Below are positions 45,727 to 56,320 of a stretch of DNA of 64,000 nucleotides, piece after piece. The stretch spans positions 13,038,001 through 13,102,000 of the forward strand of contig OY754469.1 in assembly GCA_963575645.1 (NCBI GenBank). Reading direction: 5' to 3'. How positions within the stretch are numbered: the first letter of the stretch is position 1; each line of letters opens with the position of its first letter. The notes below the pieces were generated by a model. That model was not told the origin of the DNA. It did not search any database and saw only the letters and a list, made by a program, of their open reading frames with translations. The position numbers and the translations under genes were made by a program. This DNA is from Xanthostigma xanthostigma. Lineage: Eukaryota > Arthropoda > Insecta > Raphidioptera > Raphidiidae.

Positions 45727-46210
45727 ATTAACCGACTTCAACAAAAAGGAGGAGGTTCTGTGTTCGTCTGTATTTTTTTTTTATGTATGTTCACCGATTT
45801 CTCCGTCAATTATGGACCGATTTTCAAATTTTTTTTTTTATTCGAAAGAGTGCACTTCCGAGATGGTCCCATCGGAACCAAGTCAGGATCTGATGGTGGA
45901 TCCCAGAGAAATCGAGGGAAACTCTCAAATTTCAAAAGCATGCATAATGTTTTTTATGTATGTTCACCGATTTTTAGTGTTAGATTAACACTAAAAAGAG
46001 AAAAATAAAATATTTTTAACAAAAAAATTGAACCGACTTCACACTGAAAAGTAAAAAATAATTGCGTATTGAAATGTTTTGGAGTCGGTGTCAGCCAAAA
46101 TGAAATCTATTCCGAGAACTACACCGACTCCAAAACATTTCAATACGCAATTATTTTTTACTTTTTAGTGTGAAGTCGGTTCAATTTTTTTGTTAAAAAT
46201 ATTTTATTTT
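45727..46210 (+). mobile_element. Family G copy with long palindromic 3' part
   Basis: Starts TTAACCGACTTCAACAAAAA and GGAGGAGGTTCTGTGTTCGT. The right part (46009-46207) is a near-perfect palindrome: TTGAACCGACTTCACACTGA, AAATGTTTTGGAGTCGGTGT, and their inverses ending TGTGAAGTCGGTTCAATTTT. Short frames through the left part recur in the copy at 48442 and are not a gene. Confidence 0.75.
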
Positions 46211-46815
46211 AATAATGGCGTTCGTTCGTTCGTTGATAATACTGATTCAAGGAGTAAAGAAAAATGAGTAGAATAGAGCAGTGATGTCAAAGATACAGCC
46301 ATCTCAATATGGCCCGCAGCCAGAATCTATCCAGTGAGGATTTTAGACACCTGACATCAATGAGCTTATCAAAAACAAGAGACTTCACGTGTCTGGATCC
46401 TCAAGCTCAAGATAATTTACCCTTTTTATTACCTTTAATAGAAAATTAATTTGAACTAAATAAATAAAGATTTTAATTTAGTATGTAATTTAGTTTTTAA
46501 TTTAGAGTCTGGCGCGCTAACACACCCTAAATCTTATAAATGGCCCTCTAGAAAATCAGTCTGACACCTCTGGAATAGAGCTCAGTGTGTTGATAATAGC
46601 TGGAGAATTCCCCTGTCAAACTGAGGTTTTGTACATTATTGTTCATTATATAATCTAGATCTTACATAATACGTACAGCAATACGTGATCTTTATGCAAA
46701 AATGTCTTTTGCCTCCGTAGAACAAAAAATAAATCAACAATTATTGTGTTTCAATGTAAATGAAACATAACATTTACTAAAACATAACGAATAATTATTT
46801 AAAAATTCAATTTTA

Positions 46816-47368
46816 CCATTGCAATTCACAAGTGGGGAATGGTACTAGTTTAGATCAAAAATCAATTTTCAAAACATATTTTTGGAAAAAAACTCTGTGC
46901 GTCTGTTTGTGAACACAATACAGGTCAAACAGATGAACGGATTGAAACCAAATTTTGGGAGGATGTTTGCTATGCAAATATGAAGAGCCCTATTGTTTTT
47001 GGGAAAAATCGACGCATGCGCAGAAGAGATATATGCTAAAATATAATAAAGGTACATTTTTCTTAACGGCTTATTATTCTAATTATTTTTTCAAGTTTCG
47101 TTCGAAACTTTATAATAGTTTCAGAACTATTTTGAAAATTAAAAAAATCAGCTGTTCTTTTGTTTTGTAGATCTGCCAGAAATACGCTAGTTAAGCATGC
47201 TTTCATGTAGGTGGCAACGAATAGCAAATGCAATATTAAATACTAGCCATTATCCGCGTCAACTTACACGATATCAAAAATTTAATTTGCTTTATTATAT
47301 TATTATATCAAATGTCAACATTTTGAAGTTGAAATGGTCCCGTCGCCAAATTGGCTGGAATTTTTACA
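46816..47368 (+). mobile_element. Family C copy, slightly shortened
   Basis: ATTCACAAGTGGGGAATGGT at the left; GTCCCGTCGCCAAATTGGCT at the right. The middle holds ACGCATGCGCAGAAGAGATA and GATCTGCCAGAAATACGCTA. Short frames here are incidental. Confidence 0.78.
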
Positions 47369-47867
47369 TATGCGCGTAAAATGAAACTTGCAGTAGAAAA
47401 ATATATTTTTGGTAGTAATAAGTATACTTTTAGCGACTCTTGCGATTTGTATAACCGAAAAATATAAATAATGTAAAAATATAAAAAAATATAAAATGTT
47501 TGGAAACACTGATTTACGCGATAATACCTTCTGGAGAAGTGGAATAATATTCAACGATAATGAGCTATGTCATCCAAGCGCGACGCAACAACAAACACCT
47601 TCGCAGAAAAAAGCAAAATTAATTTCAATAAAAAACGTTTAAAATTATTAAAACACTTTTTCATCCTCACTTTTTCGTTTACAATTCCACAACAAACAAA
47701 AAAACGGAGGAAAAATTTTTGTGATGACAAACATTTTATATAAACCTGACTTGCTTATGCTCTGTTTACAGTTACTTTTCCGCTTTGTAAAATTATGGCA
47801 ACAGTGGCGTGCATCAAGATTTTGATACACGCTTAATTGATAAAACAGCTGTGAAACAATTAATATA

Positions 47868-48210
47868 ATGTTCTCTGACAAATAACATGAACCATTTAAA
47901 ATGTTTTACACCTCGAATATGTCGAATATATTTGAGGTGTCAGACATTTTAAATGGTTCATGTTATTTGTCAGAGAACATTATTTTAGCGTTTTGGTTGA
48001 AGTTTCCTATCCAATTAAAAAAACAAACAGTATCTACAAATTTTTACATGTCGTCAAAACGACATCTTTCAGAAAATTTAGAGGGAAAACGCCCCAAAAT
48101 CAAGAAAAGTCATAAAGGATAGATGTCAGACTAGACCTAATGAAGCCATATACAAAGTTTGGGGAGAGTATGTGTCAGTAAAATTTTTGCCGACGGGCAC
48201 TCTGAGTAAT
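47868..48210 (+). mobile_element. Family H copy, left arm lost
   Basis: A central hairpin (ATAACATGAACCATTTAAAA, ACACCTCGAATATGTCGAAT and the inverse to 47983) is followed by a right arm AAACAAACAGTATCTACAAA, GACATCTTTCAGAAAATTTA, ending CCGACGGGCACTCTGA. The small frame at the same place as in the full copy is shifted here. Confidence 0.7.
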
Positions 48211-48441
48211 CCCAGTTAGCCACCGTTATAGACAGCTTTAGATCAATGCTGCCTGCATTTCAATTACGCCCACTGGTTCTTTAGACTTGGATCATGTAGG
48301 TAGTAGTGTAGATAACAAGCATATACATCTCTTTTCATAGACATACCTCTGTTTATCTATGTGCAAAAGTACTGATTATGTCCAGCACTGACGTCATCAT
48401 ATGGCGCGTAAGGTGTAAAATAAACACTATTGTGCATAAAA

Positions 48442-48973
48442 AATATTTTTAACAAAAAAAATTGAACCGACTTCAAAATATGCACTAAAAAGTAAAAAAT
48501 AATTGCGTATTGAAATGTTTTGGAGTCGGTGTCACATCGGAATTCGAAAGTAGCAATTTAAATCTTACATGTCTCTAGTTCTCGGAATAGATTTCATTTT
48601 GGCTGACACCGACTCCAAAAATGACAATAATTATTATTTTTTACTTTTTAGTGCATATTTTGAAGTCGGTTCAATTTTTTTATTAAAAATATTTTATTTT
48701 TCTCTTTGTAGTGTTAGATAAAGTATTGCAATGGGTAGGCCAAGTAGGCGTGCCTTTGAAATTTGAGAGTTTCCCTCGATTTCTCCGGATTCCACCATCA
48801 GATCCTGACTTGGTTCCGATGGGACCACCTCGGAAGTGCACTCTTTCGAATAAAAAAAAATATTTGAAAATCGGTCCATAATTGACGGAGAAATCGGTGA
48901 ACATATTATATAATAAAAAGAAAAAATATATACAGTCGAACATAGAACCTCCTCCTTTTTTGAAGTCGGTTAA
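48442..48973 (-). mobile_element. Family G copy, inverse orientation
   Basis: Same parts as at 45727 in reverse order: palindrome arms (48455-48690, loop carrying ATTTAAATCTTACATGTCTC), then TCCACCATCAGATCCTGACT and the border AACCTCCTCCTTTTTTGAAG, TCGGTTAA. The central loop is longer than in the other copy. Confidence 0.75.
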
Positions 48974-49552
48974 AAAATAATGTGCACTGTTCGAATTCTG
49001 AGATGCGGGACGGCCCTATTCCGATCTGCAGTGTTACCAACTTTTATTTGAAAAATGTATTGAATTTTTTTATAAGCCGTGATGAGCCGCGGGCTACGCT
49101 TTAAAAGGAATAATCCAGACTATTCTTTCCTGAATCTGTCAGCCAACTTCTACAATAAAATTCGCTCTATTTCTTACTGCAAAGTCCTGTAAGAAAGTTA
49201 AAAATCGTGTTGCCTCGAAACATTACAGTAAACAAAACCTAATCGAGAAGCTGTGTACATGCTATGAGAGAAATCCGATGTGTTCGGTGGCTTTTAAAAG
49301 TCTGCGAAACGGCAGAGGGTGAGGAATAGATGAGAGGGGAGAATCACTGTGAGAACTGCGAAGATGTACTCTGAAGAGATGGGAGATACTTGAAACGTGC
49401 AAATCTTCGTCATGGTACATTCTTTGCATCGAACAATTGTTACACTATCATGTTTATTCACTGTTAATTTCTTTTTTAATCTTTGAACTTGTAATCTATT
49501 TGAATTATTTCGACACTGGAAAATGACGGAATGGTCTCACATCATTTTTAGG

Positions 49553-49760
49553 GTTACGTACCCGAAGGGTATATCCAACCCTATTTCTAAGCCTCCGCTG
49601 TCCGTCCGTACGTCTGTCTGTCAGCGGCCTGTATTTCATGAACTGTAATAGGTAATGAGTTGAAATTTTCACACAGAGTGTGTATTTCTATTGCCGCTAT
49701 AAGGACAAATAATGAAAAACCAAAATGGCGAATTTCAAAATGGCCGTCAATCAAATTAGT
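49553..49760 (+). repeat. Lepidopteran 'GGGTTCCGTACCC' repeat, plus orientation
   Basis: GGGTTACGTACCCGAAGGGT, GTCCGTACGTCTGTCTGTCA, TGAAATTTTCACACAGAGTG and TTGCCGCTATAAGGACAAAT. Downstream to about 50040 three diverged units with GGCAAATTTCAAAATGGCCG follow, possibly part of the same element. Confidence 0.65.
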
Positions 49761-50254
49761 AATCTCCGATTAAGCTGATATTAAGCATGCGTGTTCAGTC
49801 CTGTTAACAATATACGAAAATGGATGAAAAATAGATGGCAAATTTCAAAATGGCCGCCTTACAAATTAAAAAAAAATCTCCGGTTAACCTGATATTGGGC
49901 ATACGTGTTCAGTCCTGTATTAAAATTATACAAGAATGAAAAATTAAACCAAGACGGCAAATTTCAAAATGGCCGTCATCTAAATTTAAAAAAATCGGAT
50001 TAAAATGGCATTGGTCAAGCGTGTAAAAAGTACATAGTGTTATATCTTGTATGATGGTATATACCCGTCGTGTGCGATCCTACTCGCACTTGACCGGTTT
50101 TTATTTAAATCGGTTCAATCTTTCTTTACGTACGTTCAGCTTTAGCTTCTCGAGGAGTTAACTGATCTGAATGACTCTACTACGTTGTGTTCAGGAAGAT
50201 GTTGAGGTGCCTATCGACACCTCTTTTTTAAACATATTTAAGAAATGAAAATGA

Positions 50255-50588
50255 TTTCTTTATTATAATACGCGCCACGGATCTAAAAGGTTCGAAAGTT
50301 AGTCACAAACAGCGTCGCAATGGCACATTTTAGAGCCACCACCTCCCAGCTACCTGCACGGAACGTGCGCTCGTCGGTGATTGGCCGTGATCGCTCGTTA
50401 CCTTTGTCACTTGTCGCTTTCCTGCTTTAAAATACAGTCGAGTACGCTATTGTCAAATTGTTATTGCTATTTTAGTTTTGTTGAGTTGCGAGTTTGTAGT
50501 TTTTCAACAGACTGTACAAGCGCAAGCCTGTATTCGCATCTAACTTCCGAGCCTTTTAGATTCGTGGCGCGTATTATACAAAAAGAAA
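50255..50588. repeat. TIR element with 48-bp arms and promoter-like interior
   Basis: TTTATTATAATACGCGCCAC and CTAAAAGGTTCGAAAGTTAG are mirrored by CTAACTTCCGAGCCTTTTAG and GTGGCGCGTATTATACAAAA. The interior carries GGTGATTGGCCGTGATCG (inverse CCAAT box) and TTTAAAATACAGTCGAG. No credible gene is inside; the 107-codon frame from 50381 runs out through the element's right arm. Confidence 0.65.
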
Positions 50589-51279
50589 TAATAATGACAC
50601 CGACAACAGGGATTCTAGTTGTTCTACTTAGCCGCCACCTTAGCTTAATTTTCAACAGCGGTATACGTATATTGCAACGTTTCGTTACATGTTTGATCTC
50701 ATGAATCGATTTTACCCTACCGTGCCAAAAGACGTTTTCGAAAAATACAGGTAGGATTGAGAACCTCTTCCTTTATCCGGTTAAAAAACAAGGAGTGTTT
50801 TTCGAGATTAAAATATTTACAAAATCTTTTTTTTCTTATTTTCTTTTAAGTACAAAACCACGTGAAGAGATGGGGTGGTCTGTGAAACACATTAAACACA
50901 TAGAAAGTACTATCATATGTAGTGTTGCTGAATATACAGAATGTTTTTTTTTTTTTGAAAATATTACGAACAAATATGTTATCAACAAAGTTAAAAAGGC
51001 TACAATAAATCCCGCATTAAAAGTCCTGGGCAAAAAATTATATTCAGGATAATATACAGTATGTCCCACTGTATGTGAGACATATAGGATTTTAACACGT
51101 GATTATATTTTGTTAAAATTTGCCGCTCATTAAGTATTTTTGCTATTTTTTTATAGATATAGATTTTATGATTTTGTGAACATGTCAAATAAAAAATTCT
51201 CTTTAAAGAATAAAAAAAAACTTAACTTTAAAAAATAAAATTAGGGCTGTATTTGTTTAAATTGTTTAAGGGCATTAGT

Positions 51280-51344
51280 CGTGATCGCTAGGGCACTACC
51301 TACCAATCGAATACGCTCTCACCGCTACGCCACCCCGCTCGGTG
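51280..51344 (-). mobile_element. tRNA-headed SINE fragment
   Basis: On the minus strand: ACCGAGCGGGGTGGCGTAGC then GGTGAGAGCG, matching a pol III A box (TGGCGTAGCGG). The head matches the SINE at 57515, but the B box is not preserved here. Confidence 0.5.
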
Positions 51345-51817
51345 TTTTATGAAATTTACTGGGTACAATATTCGACGGCACCCTTTACACAAATAGGCCA
51401 GAGGCAAGCAAGTATCCGTGACAACATGAACATACATTTTTAGCGCACTCGCGAGACAAGCGCTACTCCGGGACACAATATACTAAATGGAAATACACTA
51501 CACATGGAAGAGAATGGATGGAAAGAGGAAGCGGTTAGCGGAAGATCACTCTAGAAGAGCTGAGGAAATCTGTTGCCCCGTCCTGTGTCCTGCTGGTTGT
51601 TCCTGTCCCGAATGACATGGCGCGCGTATTGGTTTTTATATTACATCAGTGGTGTACTCTAACACTGATTCCATTAACTTTTTATAACTAAAAATAAATA
51701 AACTGAATACACAGACTAATGGTTGCTTGCACAGTTTGTCGTTATTGGAGTTTCGATCACGATAATATATGTATTTTTGCTTTACTTGTTTGGATAGATA
51801 CAAATCTTTATTTTATG

Positions 51818-52409
51818 TATGCATATAGTCATTGAATATTATTAAAGATAGAAGTTACTAACCTTGAAATAAATTTATTGATTCGAACAAAATTTATTTT
51901 CAATCCACCAAATTCTGTTAATTTACTTGTAGAATAAAATAATATATACTGCACTATACGCCTTGCTCTTTTTGTTGAATTGAATATTTTGACGTTCACT
52001 CAAAAATCCGACCGATGGCGTTAGTGTAAACGTCAAAAAAAAAGTTTCACAAAATAATAATGTTTTATCCTAACACAAATGCACACAAAACTTCCACTAC
52101 CTTAAAGTTTTACAACTATGCACTTCACAAAACGTCAATAAACAGCACTTAAATAAATTCACAAGAGTCAACTGTAGATATAATACTCCATGTTTATAGG
52201 TTAGGTATTATGATCTACGTGGCAACCATTATTATTTTATTAGGCGAATAAACATTTATATCCTGGCTAAAGGACAGAATATATTTATATCTGCAGTAAA
52301 CATAATTATGCTTAGTGAATTGAATTATCACTATTTATTCGGAGGAATAGCTACCTGAAGATCAAATGAACAGAAATAATTAACTACTTACGTTTGGTGA
52401 ATATGGGCA
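51818..52409. mobile_element. Family E copy 2
   Basis: Colinear with copy 1 through its length (GCCTTGCTCTTTTTGTTGAA, TTGACGTTCACTCAAAAATC, GTTTATAGGTTAGGTATTAT). The right end TTCGGTGAATATGG-type sequence is kept and followed by TTA. The left end is eroded (CATATAGTCATTGAATATTA). Confidence 0.75.
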
Positions 52410-53204
52410 TTATTTGAATAGATATAAATCTTTATTTTATATAGACAAAAGAAAAGCAGGCATAAATGGCGCCAATTAGAAAAGCTATTTATTATAATTT
52501 AATATTCTCATTGCTGCAGTACGTTTAAATGTAAATATGATAAACTACAAATAATTGAAAACAAATGTCTTAGAATTACGACAATTATGCTAGATATACA
52601 ATATTAGATCTTATATATCAAGGTTTAAATGTAAATAACATTGCAAATGTTATAAATGGAACGTCACAAAAATTCTTGGAAAAATGTAAAAATAAAAACT
52701 AAATCATCTTATTAACAAAATTGGAGACTATAAACTATCAACCTTAAAATATAAAAAATACAAACATAAACGATTACAGTACCATATTCCTATCAAAAAT
52801 ATTTTTATGATTACAACAAAAATAGCTTTTGTGCGTTGAGATGATATGGGTTTTTTTTTCTATTTTTCCACGATAGCAACAATAATTTGATTAATTTATT
52901 CTAGTAAATGTCTGTATATTTTATTGTATGTAGAGTATAGACTGTAGAATTAAAAATGTAATCACGTTTGGAATCTCCCTAATCTACTGATGTACATGCA
53001 CGACGGCTTCCATTTTCCTTTAGTACATTTATTGAAAGGCTTGTTTAAAAAAAATACCTATTTTATTTGTTTAGTCATAGAATATTGAAAAACGATTATA
53101 AAAACGACTAGAGACTCGTTCTCCCACCACAAACACCGGTACCTCCACAGCATTATTTTTAAATGAATAATAATAGATTTATTGGTAGCCCAATAATTAT
53201 CTAA
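52410..53204. other. AT-rich DNA, nothing recognisable
   Basis: 52540-52800 has the look of a decayed LINE body (TGTCTTAGAATTACGACAAT, AAATGGAACGTCACAAAA) but no frame survives. Confidence 0.3.
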
Positions 53205-53325
53205 TTTCACGAAAGGACCCTGCATGGGATTAGGTTCTCGGTTAAATTGATCGAAAATAGTTTTATTTTATAGTTTAAAGATCTCTAAGAAAAACTGTCC
53301 ATGGGAAGAATATATGTAAATAGGG
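53205..53325 (-). repeat. Inverse copy of the 1335-1453 segment
   Basis: GAAAGGACCCTGCATGGGAT, then TAGGTTCTCGGTTAAATTGA and CGAAAATAGTTTTATTTTAT match the inverse of 1335-1453. Confidence 0.65.
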
Positions 53326-53941
53326 CTCTATGAAGCAAAAAAAATTATAGGTTAATTATTGAAACATTTTTTGTTCTTTTCAATGGAGAGGGTTTTTCGA
53401 AAAAAAATTCTTAGTAACAATAGCCTCACTTTTTTAAAAATAAATAAAAAAAAAATCAACGGAACTTTAATCTTTCAAGTGTTAACATGACACCATAATT
53501 CTTTCAAATTTTTAAATTGTTATTTAATACCATAAAAAATTCTTTTATTCGTTGTACTGTATAAACAGTGCGTGGTGCTCGAACTGAAACGGCCGCGTGG
53601 AACCCTATTTTCAACGTTAAATTAAAACTATAAATACTAGAGATAGAATTCCGGGAGTGGGACTTTATTATTGGAAATTTTCTACTCTTTAAGAATCGGT
53701 GTTTTAATTTTCATTATCGCTTATAGTTTTGGAGTAATTGTCAAAAATCTGAGAGTTTTTTTTTGTATTTTCGTTTTTTGTTAATAACATTTGCAATTTT
53801 TGTCGGTGAAAAAATAAAAAAAACGCCTTTTTCGGAATATTTTTCCGAATCGAATAATCTATTGCTCATATTTTTAGGAGACATGGATCTATTTTTCTAA
53901 AGAAACTCAGTTTTTGACTAGGCTATAATATTAATATCGAT

Positions 53942-54048
53942 ACGAAATAGGTTAACTGCCGTCAGATATTAACAAAGGACTAACGTTTTGAAGGTCAGTG
54001 CTGCAAATGGGTTATGTTAGGTTATGTTACTGTATTTTAGGAGTGCAG
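53942..54048 (+). repeat. 107-bp direct repeat, left copy
   Basis: ACGAAATAGGTTAACTGCCG ... TATTTTAGGAGTGCAG. Identical by eye to 55019-55125 over all 107 bases. It includes GGTTATGTTAGGTTATGTTA. Confidence 0.93.
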
Positions 54049-55018
54049 CTATGACTCTATATCCTCGGACAAAATATCCTGGACAAAATATCCCGGACAA
54101 AATATCCTCAGACAAAATATCCTCAAGACAAAAAATCCTTCGGACATAATATCCACGGACGGAAAATCCGTTTCACTGCGAGACAATTCGCATACCCGTT
54201 TATCGTTCTCCTCGAAAGTGTTTTTTTAAAACTCCACATTTGCCCCTCCCCGTTTCACTGCGAGACAATTTGCATACCCCTTTATCGTTCTCCCCGGAAT
54301 TGTTTTTTTAAAAACTCCACATTTGCCCCTTCCCGTTTCACTGCGAGACAATTCGCATACCCGTTTATCGTTCTCCTCGAAAGTGTTTTTTTAAAACTCC
54401 ACATTTGCCCCTCCCCGTTTCACTGCGAGACAATTCGCATACCCGTTTATCATTCTCAACGGAATTGTTTTTTTAAAAACTCCACATTTGCCCCTTCCCG
54501 TTTCACTGCGAGACAATTCGCATACCCGTTTATCATTCTCAACGGAATTGTTTTTTTAAAAACTCCACATTTGCCCCTTCCCGTTTCACTGCGAGACAAT
54601 TCGCATACCCGTTTATCATTCTCCTCGAAAGTGTTTTTTTAAAACTCCACATTTGCCCCTTCCCGTTTCACTGCGAGACAATTCGCATACCCCTTTATCG
54701 TTCTCCCCGGAATTGTTTTTTTAAAAACTCCACATTTGCCCCTTCCCGTTTCACTGCGAGACAATTCGCATACCCGTTTATCGTTCTCCTCGGAATTGTT
54801 TTTTTAAAAACTCCACATTTGCCCCTTTCCGTTTCACTGCGAGACAATTCGCATACGAGGATAAATTGTCGGGGATCTTTTGTCACGAGGGCATTTTATT
54901 CTGACAAAGGACATTTTGTCTCATGGATATTTTGTCTCATGGATATTTTGTCCAAGTATATTTTAACAAGGATATTTTGTCGGGGATATTTTGTCCGCGG
55001 ATATGGAGTCCGGTTACC
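54049..55018. mobile_element. TIR element with GGACAAAATATCC arrays and an internal satellite
   Basis: Left GACTCTATATCCTCGGACAA and right inverse TTGTCCGCGGATATGGAGTC form the inner borders. Between them, about 120 bp at the left and about 160 bp at the right hold repeated GGACAAAATATCC / GGATATTTTGTCC units in opposite orientation. The middle is an 82/83-bp satellite. No coding region. The class is uncertain. Confidence 0.7.
54170..54856 (+). repeat. 82/83-bp satellite, about 8.3 units
   Basis: Units begin GTTTCACTGCGAGACAATT at 54170, 54252, 54335, 54417, 54500, 54583, 54665, 54748 and 54831 (last one partial). Two unit types occur: CTCGAAAGTGTTTTTTTAAA (82 bp) and CGGAATTGTTTTTTTAAAAA (83 bp). 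Confidence 0.95.
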
Positions 55019-55125
55019 ACGAAATAGGTTAACTGCCGTCAGATATTAACAAAGGACTAACGTTTTGAAGGTCAGTGCTGCAAATGGGTTATGTTAGGTT
55101 ATGTTACTGTATTTTAGGAGTGCAG
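55019..55125 (+). repeat. 107-bp direct repeat, right copy
   Basis: Identical by eye to 53942-54048, starting 1077 bases downstream in the same orientation. Confidence 0.93.
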
Positions 55126-55193
55126 GTGTATGTGACTACGACATCGTTTCTAGTTTCTACGTATCCCATAAGGTTTGTGCGGGGTCCTTTACA

Positions 55194-56102
55194 GGCGTTT
55201 AAATTTTTTATTTAAATTTCCTACGCTGGAATTGGCTCTGCCAAGTTGCGTAGGAAAACTTACATATAATGATAGTCTGTAAAAATAATAATAAGTGATA
55301 TGTAAAAGTAAGTAAATAAATTCAAATTCAAAATATGTCGTCTTTCAAATTTCAATTAATATGCCATCTATATCGTTATGTTATACCAAGTAGTTTCACA
55401 CAATCGGCTCTGGGACCACAAAGAATGTCTCTGTTTTTTTGTTGTCTTATTACTCAAGTAAATGACTCGTCAGTACATTATTCGTGTAGCTCTCGCATCA
55501 AAAAGCTTTCTTGGCTTTGCACGAGCTTCACTAACGCTTTAACCTGACGTACTGTGGATTTCTCACCGCGTGTTCAATATACAGAGTGATTCTTTAATAT
55601 TGCAAATTTTACAAGATTCTCTTCATTTAAATAAGAAAAAAAAGTTTCAATATTTTTTTTATTAAAAACAATATTTTTGTACTTCTAATTTTTGCTGTAT
55701 CTCGCTTCGTTTTCGAAAAAAAAATGATAAAAATAACTGCTGTTTAACACTTATTTGTTTCAGTAAGTCAAACAATAGTTTATCTAAAAGAGAACACAAG
55801 AGTAAAGTTGCCGTTTCTTCCCATGTAGGCGGCCATTTTGGTTCGGCTTTTCGAGTTCCTGATTGGTTCCTTTTTTAAACGGTTTTATTTAGCTTGACCC
55901 CATATATTTGTTAATCTCTGTTTTAAATCTTGCGACAACTTTTTTAACTACTTTTCGTTATCTGATTGGGTTGAAATTTTGAATACTTATGTAGTTCCGA
56001 GGATAATACAATATTGTAATAACTAACTGACCGGTCCAGATTTCGTCAGGATGCAAATCGCAGTTTTAATAAAGCACACTAAAAACTTAAAAACAAAATA
56101 GG
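55194..56102. other. AT-rich DNA with a transposon-end-like motif
   Basis: TATACAGAGTGATTCTTTAA at 55578 resembles one end of a foldback, without a partner. Frames here are short and unrecognised. Confidence 0.35.
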
Positions 56103-56170
56103 TAAAAAAGCTTCTTAAGTTAAACGATATTATTGTACAATCCATGATGTACTAAAAACTAGAATAGAGG

Positions 56171-56320
56171 GCTTTGATTAAACTAAAATAAAATCGTGGG
56201 CGCATTTATGTTACATTATGGCCGAAGAAGATAGTCGAAAGCTAAATATGATTTCCAATCTCAAAAATGAAAGTTTTCTACTAAATGCGCCTCAAGATTT
56301 TATTTTAGTTTAATCAAAGC
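56171..56320. mobile_element. Family F copy 2, inside a larger inverted repeat
   Basis: GCTTTGATTAAACTAAAATA ... TATTTTAGTTTAATCAAAGC are exact inverses, with GGGCGCATTTA / TAAATGCGCC just inside. Outside it a second, imperfect inverted pair (56103-56160 and 56325-56394: ATTGTACAATCCATGATGTA / TACACCATCGATTGTGCAAT) suggests F sits in the loop of another foldback. Confidence 0.75.

Noticed and set aside
45709-46008. 99-codon frame repeated in part at 48683-48943
   Set aside because: Both lie in family G transposon copies; the shared peptide is due to the repeat.
50381-50704. 107-codon plus-strand frame
   Set aside because: Passes through the inverted arm of a repeat element; no recognisable domain or splice context.
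54010-54030. Telomeric TTAGG repeats (GGTTATGTTAGGTTATG)
   Set aside because: Only one or two scattered TTAGG units, not an array.
54170-54856. CRISPR array
   Set aside because: Tandem 82/83-bp units have no unique spacers, and the context is eukaryotic; it is a satellite.
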